A stretch of 64,000 bases of DNA, from positions 31,608-95,607 of the forward strand of contig NZ_AJLN01000066.1 in assembly GCF_000317285.1 (NCBI RefSeq). Direction: 5' to 3'. The notes beneath the pieces were generated by a model. The model was not told where the DNA came from and did no database searches. It worked only from the letters and a program-made list of their open reading frames with translations. Made by a program: the position numbers and the translations under genes. This DNA comes from Chlorogloeopsis fritschii PCC 6912. Lineage in GTDB: Bacteria > Cyanobacteriota > Cyanobacteriia > Cyanobacteriales > Nostocaceae. This document shows positions 23,342 to 30,905 of this stretch, piece by piece. Each line of letters starts with the position of its first letter. The stretch's first letter is position 1.

Positions 23342-26300
23342 TCATAAATTCTCACTTTTGATACTTTCATAAATACTAGATAGTAATTTTTCAAACACAA
23401 TTGCTTTAAATTCTTCATTGTTCATCACTTGCATAAAGATTTTTTCATTACCGTCCATGCGTTCGATAAATAGATTTTCAATATGCTTTTCTAGAACTGG
23501 GGCAAAGTTTTCTTTTGTATTGACTTGAGCCGCTTGTTTGATAGAGTCATTAGCGATCGCTGTTTCGGTGATTTGCTCGAAAAAAAGTTGATCGGCTGGA
23601 GTAAAGTTAGTACCAAAACGTTCGTTAAGAGAATCAATCAGCGCGGATAAGGGTACTTCTTTATCTAGCTGCCGAGTTCCGAGTGCGATCGCACCTCGTA
23701 ATGGTTCTGCTTTACCTTCGTTTAAATCAATTTTTCCTTGACTGATTTTTTCAAGGCGATAAAATTTCAGTTCTATATCCCCAGATAAATCAATTTTTGG
23801 AGCTTGGTTACTATGGGGTAATTTCTTTAGTAAGAAACGCCCATAGGCATAAAGCTTTTCCAGTTCTGAATCTTGATAAGGGATAATCTGGGCAAGGAAT
23901 AAATAAAGATTGCGGAAGCTGGTAAGCTGGCTTCTAAATTGTTCTTTATCTGGGTCTGGGAGGACTTTATAATTTTCAATAATGGGGTCTAGTAATGTAT
24001 TTAATTTTTTGTGTTCGCTTCCGGTGAGGGAGGTTTTCGGGCGAAACCAAATTTCACACCACTGCTTGACATCGTCTTGGCTAAAAAGTTGCCATTCATA
24101 AAGTTGGTAAGACAGCTCATTTAATTGTTGCGGCTCGGCGGTTTCTCCTATGGGGGTTTCTTCGTAGTAGGGTTTAAAGGCTTGGTAGATGTCTTCGGGT
24201 TTGTTGACAAAATCTAATACGAAAGTGTCTTCTTTCCCTGTGGTGGTACGGTTGAGGCGGGATAGGGTTTGAACGGCTTGAACTCCATCGAGTCGTTTAT
24301 CAACAAACATAGTATGGAGCAATGGTTGATCAAATCCGGTTTGGAATTTGTTGGCGACAAGCAGCACTTGATAGGCATCGCTGGCAAATTTATCGGGAAT
24401 TTCTGAAGTTTTAATGCCGCCATTCATGTTGACTTCAGTAAATGTTTCTCCGGGGAACTCATCAAGGGTAATCGAACCGGAAAAGGCAACGAGAGATTTA
24501 ATATCGCTATAGCCTTTTTGTTTAATGTATTTATCAAAGGCGAGTTTGTATTTAACGGCGTGTTCGCGGGAACGGGTGACAACCATTGCTTTGGCTCTAC
24601 CCCCAATTTTGTGGCGGGTATGGTTGCGGAAATGTTCAATGATGATTTCTACTTTTTGGGCGATGTTGTGCGGATGGAGTTCGACAAATCGAGCGATCGC
24701 CTTGGCTGCTTGGCGACGGGGTAAGTCGGGGTTATTTTCGCAAGTGCGAACAAGTTCGTAATAGCGTTCGTAGCAGGTGTAATTTGCCAAAACGTCTTTA
24801 ATATAGCCTTCCTCAATCGCTTGGCGCATCGTGTAGAGATGGAAAGGGGCTTTACCATTCTCCCCTGGTTGATCAAATATAAGTAGAGTTTTGTGTTTGG
24901 GGGTAGCGCTAAAGGCAAAATAACTGAGGTTTGGTTGTTTGGTGCGGGTGAGTTGTTCTTTGAGGAGTTGTTGTTTAGCCTCATCAGTCAGATCGTCTTC
25001 CTCAAGTTCATCTTCTAGGAGTTGGGCGGCGATCGCTGATTCGATACCATCTTTATTGAGAATTTTGCGGAGTTCTGTGGCGGTTTCTCCGGTTTGGGAG
25101 CCGTGGGCTTCATCAACGATGACGGCAAAGCGTTTATCTTTGGTGGTAATGTCTATGGTTTTACCTTTTTTCGCTAAAGTCTCAATGGCTTTAGTAATGA
25201 AAGGGAATTTTTGAATTGTAGAAATGATAATAGGTACACCGTCGCTGAGGGCTGTGGCGAGTTGTTGGGTGTTTTCGTCAATTTTCTGGACAACTCCCGC
25301 TTTATGTTCAAACTGATAGATAGTGTTTTGCAGTTGTTGATCCAGTACGGTGCGATCTGTGATTACGACAACGGTATGAAAGATTTTTTCATCTTGGTTG
25401 TCATGGAGGTTGGCTAGGCGATGGGCTAACCAAGCAATAGAGTTTGATTTTCCCGATCCTGCCGAATGCTGAATCAAATAATTATGTCCGGCTTTGTGTT
25501 GTTTGGCGTGGTTTACCAGTTTACGCACCACATCAAGTTGATGGTAGCGGGGGAAAATCAGGGTTTCTTTTTTCTGGTAATTAACGCCAGTGGCAGTGGG
25601 AATTTTGGTTTCTTTAATTTCGATGTGGAGAAAACGCGCCAATATGTCCAAAAGACTATCTTTTTGTAAGACTTCTAGCCAAAAGTAACTGGTGCGATAT
25701 TCTTCATTATTTCCGGGGGGATTGCCTGCACCGTGATTATGTCCTTTGTTGAAAGGTAGGAAATGGGTACTTTCTCCAGCGAGTTTGGTAGTCATCCAAA
25801 CTTCTTCGGTATCTACGGCGAAATGGACTAAGCACCGTTGTTTAAAGGTAAATAGGGGATCTTGGGGATCTCTATGGTGTCTGAATTGGTGAATGGCGTT
25901 TTGGTAGGTTTGCCCGGTGAAGGGGTTTTTGAGTTCGATAGTTGCGATCGGTAAACCATTAATGCTGAGGAGAATATCGGGAATACCTGCGGTTTTAATT
26001 TTGACTTGGCGGGTGATGGTGAGGCGATTTTTTTCGTAGAGTGCCAAGGTTTCAGGGTTCATGCCTGTATTGGGCTGAAAGTAGGCGACTCGCAGGGTTT
26101 TGCCGTAGCATTTGAAGCCATTGCGGAGAACATCGAGCATTCCTCGGCTTTTGAGTTCTTTGGTGAGGCTATCTATAATAATTTTCTGAGCATCGCTGGG
26201 GTTGGTGTTGGCTAGGCGTTGCCATTGCTTGGGTTGGGTGGTTTGAATAAAGTTGATGATTTCTGTGGGAAAAAGGGCTGTATCTGCGTCGTAGTCGCCT

Positions 26301-26377
26301 GGGTTGCCTTGGTGGTAGCCACTGAGTTTTAAGAGTTCCTGTTCAATGATGTCCTCAAATTTGTCTTCCGTGTGCAT
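23342..26377 (-). CDS. hsdR: type I restriction enzyme, R subunit
   Basis: 1011 residues, full length. The N-terminal nuclease core (about 130-160: TAGIPDILLSINGLPIATIE followed by LKNP) has the D...E-x-K pattern of type I R subunits. The motor follows: Walker A YLIQHSAGSGKSNSIAWLAH, DEAH box VIVDEAHGSQTGE, FSATPKH, and late motifs LLVANKFQTGFDQPLLHTMF and QTLSRLNRT. With HsdM and HsdS it would translocate and cleave unmethylated DNA. It is the last gene of the minus-strand operon that begins with hsdM; a decayed TA pair separates it from the next gene upstream. Confidence 0.95.
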   Translation of the reverse strand: MHTEDKFEDIIEQELLKLSGYHQGNPGDYDADTALFPTEIINFIQTTQPKQWQRLANTNPSDAQKIIIDSLTKELKSRGMLDVLRNGFKCYGKTLRVAYFQPNTGMNPETLALYEKNRLTITRQVKIKTAGIPDILLSINGLPIATIELKNPFTGQTYQNAIHQFRHHRDPQDPLFTFKQRCLVHFAVDTEEVWMTTKLAGESTHFLPFNKGHNHGAGNPPGNNEEYRTSYFWLEVLQKDSLLDILARFLHIEIKETKIPTATGVNYQKKETLIFPRYHQLDVVRKLVNHAKQHKAGHNYLIQHSAGSGKSNSIAWLAHRLANLHDNQDEKIFHTVVVITDRTVLDQQLQNTIYQFEHKAGVVQKIDENTQQLATALSDGVPIIISTIQKFPFITKAIETLAKKGKTIDITTKDKRFAVIVDEAHGSQTGETATELRKILNKDGIESAIAAQLLEDELEEDDLTDEAKQQLLKEQLTRTKQPNLSYFAFSATPKHKTLLIFDQPGENGKAPFHLYTMRQAIEEGYIKDVLANYTCYERYYELVRTCENNPDLPRRQAAKAIARFVELHPHNIAQKVEIIIEHFRNHTRHKIGGRAKAMVVTRSREHAVKYKLAFDKYIKQKGYSDIKSLVAFSGSITLDEFPGETFTEVNMNGGIKTSEIPDKFASDAYQVLLVANKFQTGFDQPLLHTMFVDKRLDGVQAVQTLSRLNRTTTGKEDTFVLDFVNKPEDIYQAFKPYYEETPIGETAEPQQLNELSYQLYEWQLFSQDDVKQWCEIWFRPKTSLTGSEHKKLNTLLDPIIENYKVLPDPDKEQFRSQLTSFRNLYLFLAQIIPYQDSELEKLYAYGRFLLKKLPHSNQAPKIDLSGDIELKFYRLEKISQGKIDLNEGKAEPLRGAIALGTRQLDKEVPLSALIDSLNERFGTNFTPADQLFFEQITETAIANDSIKQAAQVNTKENFAPVLEKHIENLFIERMDGNEKIFMQVMNNEEFKAIVFEKLLSSIYESIKSENL

Positions 26378-26420
26378 GATTGGTGAAGTATAAACATAAT
26401 TAAGTATAAATGTGAATTAA

Positions 26421-26480
26421 TCAATGGCTAGAAAGTCTCTTTAAAATATTTGTGTCAATAACAATTAGCTTATGATTCAT
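26421..26480 (-). pseudogene. VapC relic, first 19 codons only
   Basis: The ATG at 26478-26480 overlaps the end of the antitoxin gene and reads MNHKLIVIDTNILKRLSSH then TGA. IVIDTNIL is the N-terminal strand and first aspartate motif of a PIN toxin. Nothing further of the toxin remains before hsdR at 26377. The arrangement of an overlapping start after an antitoxin matches a normal vapBC pair, so the toxin was probably lost by deletion. Confidence 0.65.
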
Positions 26481-26697
26481 CGACGAGTAATTCTTCTAGG
26501 ATTTCTTCTGTTAATCCTTTGGCTTGAGCATTTTTACCAATTTTGTCAAAAACACTAAGTAAATCTCCATCTTGCTTTTTTGCAGATTTTTTCTTGATTT
26601 CTTGGATAAGTTCTTCTTGTACTTGTTCTGGAAGTTGTAAAACAAGATTCAGAATTTGCTCAAAAGTTAGAGTAAGTTGATAAGTTTTTTGAGTCAT
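26470..26697 (-). CDS. orphan antitoxin-like protein
   Basis: 75 residues. The N-terminus (YQLTLTFEQILNLVLQLPEQ) and C-terminus (KNAQAKGLTEEILEELLVDE) match small antitoxins that precede PIN toxins in cyanobacteria. Its partner seems reduced to a 19-codon PIN relic overlapping its 3' end. It is in the hsd operon between the Rpn-like gene and hsdR. Confidence 0.7.
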   Translation of the reverse strand: MTQKTYQLTLTFEQILNLVLQLPEQVQEELIQEIKKKSAKKQDGDLLSVFDKIGKNAQAKGLTEEILEELLVDES

Positions 26698-26757
26698 GAT
26701 GGTTTCTGTGCTTAAGGAATGGAGGCTTGGTACATCTTGATTTAAACTACGACAATA

Positions 26758-27680
26758 TTAAAGATTATAGTTGTCTTGCTGGTCTAACCAATTTATGAGG
26801 TCTTCTAAACATTGGAAATCAAAAATTGCATCTGCTAGGTTTTCTAATTGTTCTAAAGATAAATCATTAATACGGTTTTCCAAGGTAGAATCAATATTAT
26901 TAAAGCGCCGTTTTACTAGCTTTTTAATAATTTTTTGTTCTCCTTGTTCAATTCCTTGTTCAATTCCCTTTTGCATCCAACTGGTGACAATTTCCATGAT
27001 TTGTTCCTCTTCAACTAAGTTGGCTTGTTTTAGTTCAGTCTCAAGTTCTTGTTCTTCTGTGGCGTTTAATCTGAGATAAGTATCAATAAAGCCGGAAATT
27101 AATTCTATTTTAGCAGGATTTAACTGTAGTGTTACTAACATCCTTAAGCATTCTAGTTTCACTCGGACTCTTTCTTCTGGTTTAAAGTCCATTTTTGCCA
27201 TTAATGCGGCAGCTACGGGGTTTGGTTGATTTAAAAAATTGCGCCAATTCAGGTTATTTAGTTGGATGGCAAAGTAATTAAATTCTAGTATTTTCCTGTT
27301 AGGAAACTTAACTGTATATTGGCTTTTTTCAGGGCGTTTTGGTTCGTCGTAGGAGAAGATAACTATAGGAAAGATTGGCACTAAATATTTAGCATCTAAA
27401 CGAGCGAAGTAATGAAACATCCGCCGTTCAAATTCTTTTTGATTGTATGCCTGATTTTCTAAATGTATGAGAAAATAACTGTCTTCTCCTCTCCATTTTA
27501 CTTGTGCTAATAAGTCTATTCTTCTTTTATCTCCAGTTGTAACATCGGTAAATATTTCTTCTGTTAAAAAGGTGAGGCTGTCTTGGGCAACATACTCTAA
27601 AACTTCTGGAAAAATAGTTCTATAAATTCCCAAAAGAAGGTTTGGATTAATTCTTTAAAGAGTCTATTGTGCTCTATCAT
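26758..27680 (-). pseudogene. Rpn-family/DUF4351-type nuclease-like gene, N-terminal frameshift
   Basis: The main frame (26758-27633) reads IFPEVLEYVAQDSLTFLTEE, TTGDKRRIDLLAQVKWRG, FLIHLENQAYNQKEFERRMF and ends with a coiled tail, as in the Rpn/PD-(D/E)XK transposase-derived family; D, E and Q-type catalytic positions appear in RIDLLAQVK and LENQ. That frame starts only at a weak TTG. The missing N-terminus lies in another frame: ATG 27680 reads MIEHNRLFKELIQTFFWEFI then ELFF, which fits the family exactly upstream. The two join if the T run at 27610-27614 (five T on the coding strand) had one more T. It is either a pseudogene, a sequencing error, or expressed by slippage. Confidence 0.75.
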
Positions 27681-27711
27681 TCTTCATCAGATTTGAGCCA
27701 GTTTTCTACTT

Positions 27712-27927
27712 TTAAATTGGGTGATCTACGTCGGGAAACTCTTCATCCAATGGTTCAAGGTTAGAAAGGGTTTCGAGGAGGGATTTTTTCTTGTAGGGTT
27801 CTATGATAAGTTTTCCGTCTTCTTTTCGGATGATAACTTCTGAGGTTGATAGGGTTAATTCTTGGGGAATAGGTAAGGTTTGAATGTTTCCTTGTTGAAT
27901 GAGTTTAACGTGATATTCTGTAGACAT
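27712..27927 (-). CDS. vapB: orphan VapB antitoxin (AbrB type)
   Basis: 71 residues. YHVKLIQQGNIQTLPIPQEL then TLSTSEVIIRKEDGKLIIEP is the swapped-hairpin AbrB/MazE DNA-binding domain of VapB, and the C-terminal LLETLSNLEPLDEEFPDVDH is the usual toxin-binding tail. A vapC gene normally follows directly, but here the next coding sequence is the frameshifted Rpn-like gene and I see no PIN remnant. It may be decaying or serve as regulator only. Confidence 0.82.
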   Translation of the reverse strand: MSTEYHVKLIQQGNIQTLPIPQELTLSTSEVIIRKEDGKLIIEPYKKKSLLETLSNLEPLDEEFPDVDHPI

Positions 27928-27965
27928 TGTAATTCTCCTAAGTGTAATTTATTAGTTAATTGGGG

Positions 27966-29306
27966 TTAGGGGATAGGGATTTGCCGCACATCTATCTTAC
28001 CTGTGACGGCGTTGGTGATAAGGGCGGTGCGATATTCTTTTAATAGTTCAATGGCTTTTTGGATTTTGGCTTTTTGCTGGTCGATTTCGGATATTTTTTT
28101 GTCTAAGTATTGAACAATTTTTTGTTGCTCTTCTAAATTAGTAACTAATATATTTATTTTTCCAATAATTCCAGCACTGAGATTCATTTGACTTGACTCA
28201 TTTCCTGTATCTCTAATATACTTATATGCACTTATCAGGAAGTAATATAAAAAATAAACATTGAGATTGTTTAGAGGACATATAGCGAGACAAGCCTGAT
28301 TGAATGCTGCTTCAATTTTTAAAATGGCTACTCTTCCTCGTGTGTTACCTTGCCCATACATTGCCATTAAAAGTGTTTCTGGTTTAACTAATGTAGTAGA
28401 TGATGAATTTAAACCTTCTGCTGAAATATATTCTTCTGTTGAATAAATATCCTGATAATTCACTTCACCTGTCTTTACCCAAGGAATATCACCTTCCCAA
28501 AAATCAGGATTGTTTCTGTCTGGTGTTCCGCCAGATATAATTTTACAAAAATAGTTAAGTTTTCCTCTTTTCCAATTTTCAGGAATTTCACCTATCCACT
28601 CAATACCAGAATCTTTCATCGGGACGTTTGGATCTAGCCCTTTGGTAACGGCGTGACTGATGAGGGCGGTACGTTTTTCGTCAAGTTTTTCAATGAGGGT
28701 TTCTTTCTTGGCAATCAGGTCGTCTATTTGTTTGGTTTTATAATCGAGGAAGCGGGCGATCGCTTCCTGCTCATCCAATGGGGGAAGGGTAACCCAAAAC
28801 TCTTTAATTTTGTCTAGGTGTAAATTAGTAACAGTATTTGATTTAGCACCAATATTAATTTGTGTTTCTGTAAGTTTACCTAACAAAGAATATTGTAAAA
28901 ATTCAACATTTACTTTTTGTTTTATAACCTTAATTAGACATAAACTAACAAAGATACTAAAATCAAAATCCCAGTCAACGACTCTAGGAACTCCTATTGT
29001 TCCATTTTTAGAATATAGTAAATCTCCTCTCTCTGGTTTGCATCTGAGAGATAATGTATTGTGTTCCTCTTCGGGAATAAATTTAATATTATCCAAGCTA
29101 AGAGAATTATTTTTTGCCTGAACAATATCAGTAACTCTTAAAAATGGTATTCCTTCACTAACATAAGTTGGGGTGAAATGTGCGCCATCAATAATTCGAT
29201 TAGTTATATGTTTAAGTCGAATAGCTTGCCAATGCTCAGGAATCTTCCCCAACCACTCAACACCAGAATATTTATACTTTTCATAACCCCGATACTTACC
29301 CATCAT
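27966..29306 (-). CDS. hsdS: type I restriction enzyme, specificity subunit
   Basis: 446 residues with two target-recognition domains and two conserved helical spacers. Repeat starts are visible as YSGVEWLGKIPEHWQAIRLK (about residue 13) and DSGIEWIGEIPENWKRGKLN (about 232); spacers are PPLDEQEAIARFLDYKTKQI and NLEEQQKIVQYLDKKISEID. Each TRD reads half of a bipartite DNA target. The start overlaps the DUF3368 toxin gene end by 4 bp (29303-29306), so specificity-subunit translation is coupled to a TA module. Both TRDs look intact. Confidence 0.94.
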   Translation of the reverse strand: MMGKYRGYEKYKYSGVEWLGKIPEHWQAIRLKHITNRIIDGAHFTPTYVSEGIPFLRVTDIVQAKNNSLSLDNIKFIPEEEHNTLSLRCKPERGDLLYSKNGTIGVPRVVDWDFDFSIFVSLCLIKVIKQKVNVEFLQYSLLGKLTETQINIGAKSNTVTNLHLDKIKEFWVTLPPLDEQEAIARFLDYKTKQIDDLIAKKETLIEKLDEKRTALISHAVTKGLDPNVPMKDSGIEWIGEIPENWKRGKLNYFCKIISGGTPDRNNPDFWEGDIPWVKTGEVNYQDIYSTEEYISAEGLNSSSTTLVKPETLLMAMYGQGNTRGRVAILKIEAAFNQACLAICPLNNLNVYFLYYFLISAYKYIRDTGNESSQMNLSAGIIGKINILVTNLEEQQKIVQYLDKKISEIDQQKAKIQKAIELLKEYRTALITNAVTGKIDVRQIPIP

Positions 29307-29797
29307 TCCCCTTGATTTTCCTCAGCCAAAGTCAAAACCTGCACATAAAGCCGCTCTGAAATTCTCATTCCCTGTAACTGCATCTCATCCAAAACATCCT
29401 TAACACTGTCCAATAAGCCCCGACGCTTTGCTAACAATAAAATTCCCATAGTACCAATTAAAGGTAACTTTCGAGTCATAGCTACCTTTCTCGCCGCCTT
29501 TTCATCAATCAACAACTGAGAAGCCCCAATTTCTTCCGCTAAAGCAATAGCTTCTGACTCTCCCAAATGTAAATTAAAAGACTTTTGTAACTCCTCAACC
29601 ACCTGCTGATTACCTACCGTTACAACCTCCAACCAAGATAAATTCTGTACAAATTTAGCTGCTGGATGCTGACCTATCTGTAATTCATTAAATACCCCCT
29701 GCGGAATCATAACTTTACCAAAAAGTTTTGGCAATAAATCAAGATGCTCTACCTTAGCTAACTCACTAATTGGGGTGGTATCAGAGACAATTATCAT
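29303..29797 (-). CDS. DUF3368 PIN-like toxin
   Basis: 164 residues. IIVSDTTPISELAKVEHLDL at the start, LGESEAIALAEEIGASQLLI then DEKAARKVA in the middle, and LPLIGTMGILLLAKRRGLL later are the DUF3368 signature, a PIN-like toxin group usually paired with UPF0175 proteins. The start abuts the UPF0175 stop with no gap, and its end overlaps hsdS by 4 bp. Asp and Glu residues expected for catalysis are present. Confidence 0.88.
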   Translation of the reverse strand: MIIVSDTTPISELAKVEHLDLLPKLFGKVMIPQGVFNELQIGQHPAAKFVQNLSWLEVVTVGNQQVVEELQKSFNLHLGESEAIALAEEIGASQLLIDEKAARKVAMTRKLPLIGTMGILLLAKRRGLLDSVKDVLDEMQLQGMRISERLYVQVLTLAEENQGE

Positions 29798-30082
29798 TTA
29801 AGAATTTTGCTGATTTAACATTAATTCTGCTTGTTCTACTTCTTGCTGTAATTCCTCCAAAGTCTGAGAGTCATCAAAAATAGAAATACCCCATTTATTC
29901 ATCATTTCGATAACTTCTATCCGAGAAATACCAAGGATTTTTGCTGCCCTGCTACTGGTAATTTCTCCTACCTCTAATAAAGCCATTACATACCCTTCCT
30001 TAGCTTTGTGTAAAGCCTTTTCCCGAATCTCTGCCGAAAGCTGAATACTTTCCAAGTCTTCATCTGAAATTATTAAAGCCAT
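29798..30082 (-). CDS. UPF0175 family antitoxin
   Basis: 94 residues. EVGEITSSRAAKILGISRIE followed by VIEMMNKWGISIF is a helix-turn-helix typical of UPF0175 (PF03683), after an N-terminal helix (IREKALHKAKEGYVMALLEV). Such proteins act as antitoxins for DUF3368 PIN-like toxins, and that partner follows immediately. Located 38 bp after the VapC gene in the hsd operon. Confidence 0.88.
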   Translation of the reverse strand: MALIISDEDLESIQLSAEIREKALHKAKEGYVMALLEVGEITSSRAAKILGISRIEVIEMMNKWGISIFDDSQTLEELQQEVEQAELMLNQQNS

Positions 30083-30120
30083 TGCTAAAATCTCCTAACT
30101 TTACATTTTTGTTTGAATCC

Positions 30121-30567
30121 TTAAACGATTTCACCCAACTCTCCTTCCCAATCTTCAATTTGCAACCCTGCAATTCTGCTAAATTCTCTAACATTATGAG
30201 TCACTAACATTAAATTATTTGCCAAAGTAATAGAAGCAATTTGGATATCATTTGAGCCAATCGGAGTTCCATTTTTTACTAAATCTGCGCGAATATTGCC
30301 ATAAATTTCCGCACAGCGATCGTCAAATGGTAGAGATACAAACTGCTGCAAAAAAGTTTTTTGAATCTTCAAATTTTTTTGAGTATTATTGCTTCTCATA
30401 GCCCCATAAGATAATTCTGCTTTCACCACAGAACAGACTGCTATTTTGTCAACCTCTAAATTGTCAATATAATTCTTAATGCTAGGCTTTCTACCATTCA
30501 GATACATAATACAAACATTCGTATCTAGTAAATAAATCAATGAAGTTCTATTCATCAAAAACTCCAA
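30121..30567 (-). CDS. vapC: VapC PIN-domain toxin
   Basis: 148 residues (144 from the internal ATG at 30555, which gives the more usual start MNRTSLIYLLDTNVCIMYLN). PIN motifs are complete: DTNVC, VVKAELSYGAMRS, PIGSNDIQIASITLANNLML and VTHNVREFSRI, with acidic residues in each. Such toxins cleave tRNA or rRNA. The gene overlaps its antitoxin (30548-30865) by 8 or 20 bp depending on start, and lies between hsdM and the UPF0175/DUF3368 pair. Confidence 0.92.
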   Translation of the reverse strand: MEFLMNRTSLIYLLDTNVCIMYLNGRKPSIKNYIDNLEVDKIAVCSVVKAELSYGAMRSNNTQKNLKIQKTFLQQFVSLPFDDRCAEIYGNIRADLVKNGTPIGSNDIQIASITLANNLMLVTHNVREFSRIAGLQIEDWEGELGEIV

Positions 30568-30865
30568 TCAAGTCATCATCCATATCATCAGAAATTCCTA
30601 GATCGTCCTCTACAATATCAAGATCGGGACAAGCACCATAGAAATTAAGTATGCCCGCAGAATGAAGCATATTTTTCTGTTTTAAAAATTCCTTGAGTTC
30701 AGCATCAGAGAAAAAATTGAGCATATCTTTTAGCTCATCAAAATCAATTAATCCATCGCGAAAAGCATCTAATACAAGATTAGCAAGTATTTTTTGTGGT
30801 AAATTGCCCCATTTATCTTGTATTTTTTCCGTTAACTTATCTGGTAAATCAATTGTGATTTGCAT
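30548..30865 (-). CDS. antitoxin partner of VapC
   Basis: 105 residues. The N-terminus MQITIDLPDKLTEKIQDKWG and the following KILANLVLDAFRDGLIDFDE look like a short DNA-binding/dimerisation segment, and the C-terminal half is acidic (DIVEDDLGISDDMDDDLIG), as expected of a toxin-neutralising tail. It is assigned as antitoxin because it overlaps the VapC gene. The family is not securely recognised. Confidence 0.72.
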   Translation of the reverse strand: MQITIDLPDKLTEKIQDKWGNLPQKILANLVLDAFRDGLIDFDELKDMLNFFSDAELKEFLKQKNMLHSAGILNFYGACPDLDIVEDDLGISDDMDDDLIGVFDE

Positions 30866-30905
30866 AGTATGAAAATCTCCCGACTCTACATTTTTATTTT
30901 AGTTC

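Noticed and set aside
24424..25669. Several overlapping frames inside hsdR on both strands
   Set aside because: hsdR is continuous with all helicase motifs, so these are chance open frames.
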